Source: Dehalobacter alkaniphilus
GTDB lineage: Bacteria > Bacillota > Desulfitobacteriia > Desulfitobacteriales > Syntrophobotulaceae
Reading direction: 5' to 3'
DNA: 64,000 nucleotides
Assembly (NCBI GenBank): GCA_040500365.1
Contig: CP148031.1
Location: 62,001-126,000, forward strand
Under the pieces are notes generated by a model. It was not told the origin of the DNA. It did not search any database and worked only from the letters and a program-made list of their open reading frames with translations. Positions 63,224 through 64,000 of the stretch are shown piece by piece (the stretch's first letter is position 1; every line of letters begins with the position of its first letter). The position numbers and the translations under genes were made by a program.

Positions 63224-63321
63224 TTGTTATCAATGTTATCAAAATTGTTATCAAAATATATCCATTTAATGTAAATAGAAAAACACCTGTTTTCGAAAAT
63301 TGTTGTAAAAATGTTATCAAA
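63224..63321 (+). repeat. GTTATCAA repeats
   Basis: The core GTTATCAA occurs four times: within TTGTTATCAA at 63224-63233 and 63245-63254, and within ATGTTATCAA at 63233-63242 and 63312-63321. The copies lie between the tRNA fragment and the next gene. They resemble protein-binding direct repeats. Confidence 0.55.
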
Positions 63322-63393
63322 CTGTACGGACGGCTATAAAAAGTTATGGAAAGAAACAAAGAAAAACATATGATTACAAAGGAGGAAAAGACA

Positions 63394-63786
63394 ATGAGTG
63401 AGATTAACACTAATTACAACGCGCTTATTAAAAAGGGTATCCTCATTTCTGAAAACTTAATCAGCAAGGACAAAATAAACCTCATATCCGGAGCGACGAC
63501 TGCACCATTGATTGAAACTATCTGGACTTTCTCCGGAAACAATATTGAAGCCATAAACAGGATTTCGGACATTCTTACTCAGCTATACAGTGCAGGCCGG
63601 GAAAGCGAAATGCTGGATATTCTGCGAATTCTATATGATGTTATAGGCATGGAATTTCCGGAGGATGTGGATCTTGTGGTAACCCACCCGGAGGCTCGGC
63701 AATACTACCTGTTTTCTTTTCTATTGGATATAGACGACTGTATGCAGGACTTTATGCCCGAGAAGAAAATAAACGACAATCAATAA
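63394..63786 (+). CDS. Unidentified 130-residue protein in the chromosomal flank
   Basis: A soluble protein, mostly helical by composition, with ALIKKGILISENLISKDKIN near the start and DILRILYDVIGMEFPEDVDL in the C-terminal half. I know no family. The ATG at 63394 has AAAGGAGGAAA upstream. Confidence 0.6.
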   Translation: MSEINTNYNALIKKGILISENLISKDKINLISGATTAPLIETIWTFSGNNIEAINRISDILTQLYSAGRESEMLDILRILYDVIGMEFPEDVDLVVTHPEARQYYLFSFLLDIDDCMQDFMPEKKINDNQ

Positions 63787-63787
63787 T

Positions 63788-63895
63788 ATGGAGAAGTTAA
63801 AATCGGCGTTTAGCGAGGAATTGACTGATGTTTTTGAGAGGATTAAGTGGTCAAGGATCGAGTCCTCTCAGACCATCCATTTTCTAAATCGGTGA
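63788..63895 (+). CDS. Possible 35-codon frame or gene remnant
   Basis: A short frame (MEKLKSAFSEELTDVFERIK at its start) follows the previous gene after one base. It has no clear ribosome site of its own but could be read by coupling. It may be the truncated start of a former gene. Nothing is recognised from 63896 to the end of the window. Confidence 0.25.
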   Translation: MEKLKSAFSEELTDVFERIKWSRIESSQTIHFLNR

Positions 63896-64000
63896 TATTA
63901 GAACAAGCAGCCTGTAAACATTGGCACAAGCGGCTTTGTAAGCTGAAATATAAAGGGACAAGTAGCATTTTATTCGTTATATTCGTTGAAAACATATAAT

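Overview
The window looks like part of the chromosome of an anaerobic Gram-positive bacterium of the Clostridia, possibly a Peptococcaceae-type corrinoid user (Desulfitobacterium/Dehalobacter relatives). This is an inference from gene content: CooT-like and DUF3842 genes, FmdE, two cobalamin riboswitches, an energy-coupling cobalt transporter, a Tad pilus locus without a secretin, and a Tn916/Tn1549-type conjugative element. There is no rRNA gene and no complete tRNA gene in the window.

Layout. 1-7200 (+): the end of a CGGC-domain gene, a short-chain dehydrogenase, a DUF3842/CooT pair, then a methyltransferase, an FmdE-family protein and a complete siderophore/metal-chelate type ABC importer, followed by a flavin reductase. 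7300-12150 (+): a cobalamin riboswitch with its terminator, then cbiJ-cbiM-cbiN-cbiQ-cbiO and a DMT-family transporter with a histidine-rich tail. A second cobalamin riboswitch at about 12215-12360 now precedes only a decayed cation-efflux gene. 12645-13369: a divergent repressor/unknown gene pair around a palindromic operator.

13600-27320 (all -): a Tad/Flp pilus operon (cpaB, tadZ, tadA, tadB, tadC, two mini-pilins, two TadE-like pseudopilins, prepilin peptidase) that runs on into two homologous lipoproteins, two radical SAM enzymes, a U32-family protein and an exported protein whose middle is a long series of aromatic-x-Asn triplets, ending with an HD-GYP protein. My reading is that the radical SAM enzymes modify this exported protein, which would make the locus a surface-structure RiPP-like system.

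27430-63137 (nearly all -): the conjugation, maintenance and cargo region of an integrative conjugative element: NlpC/P60 hydrolase, VirB4, PrgI, VirB6-like, VirB2-like, VirD4, ArdC-like, PcfB, MOBP-type relaxase, MobC, a hairpin-rich oriT candidate, an Xre-ImmA-PIN module, a Toprim protein and a giant methylase/helicase gene split by a group II intron. After these come small element genes, ParB/ParA, a three-gene Mrr nuclease / caspase / TIR-like defence operon resembling caspase-effector Thoeris, and two excisionase-like double-HTH genes. A 3' fragment of tRNA-Ser(CGA) with the native tRNA terminator behind it marks the right end. No integrase and no intact tRNA-Ser are present, so the left end is outside the window or lost. 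63140-64000 is flanking chromosome with one unidentified small gene.
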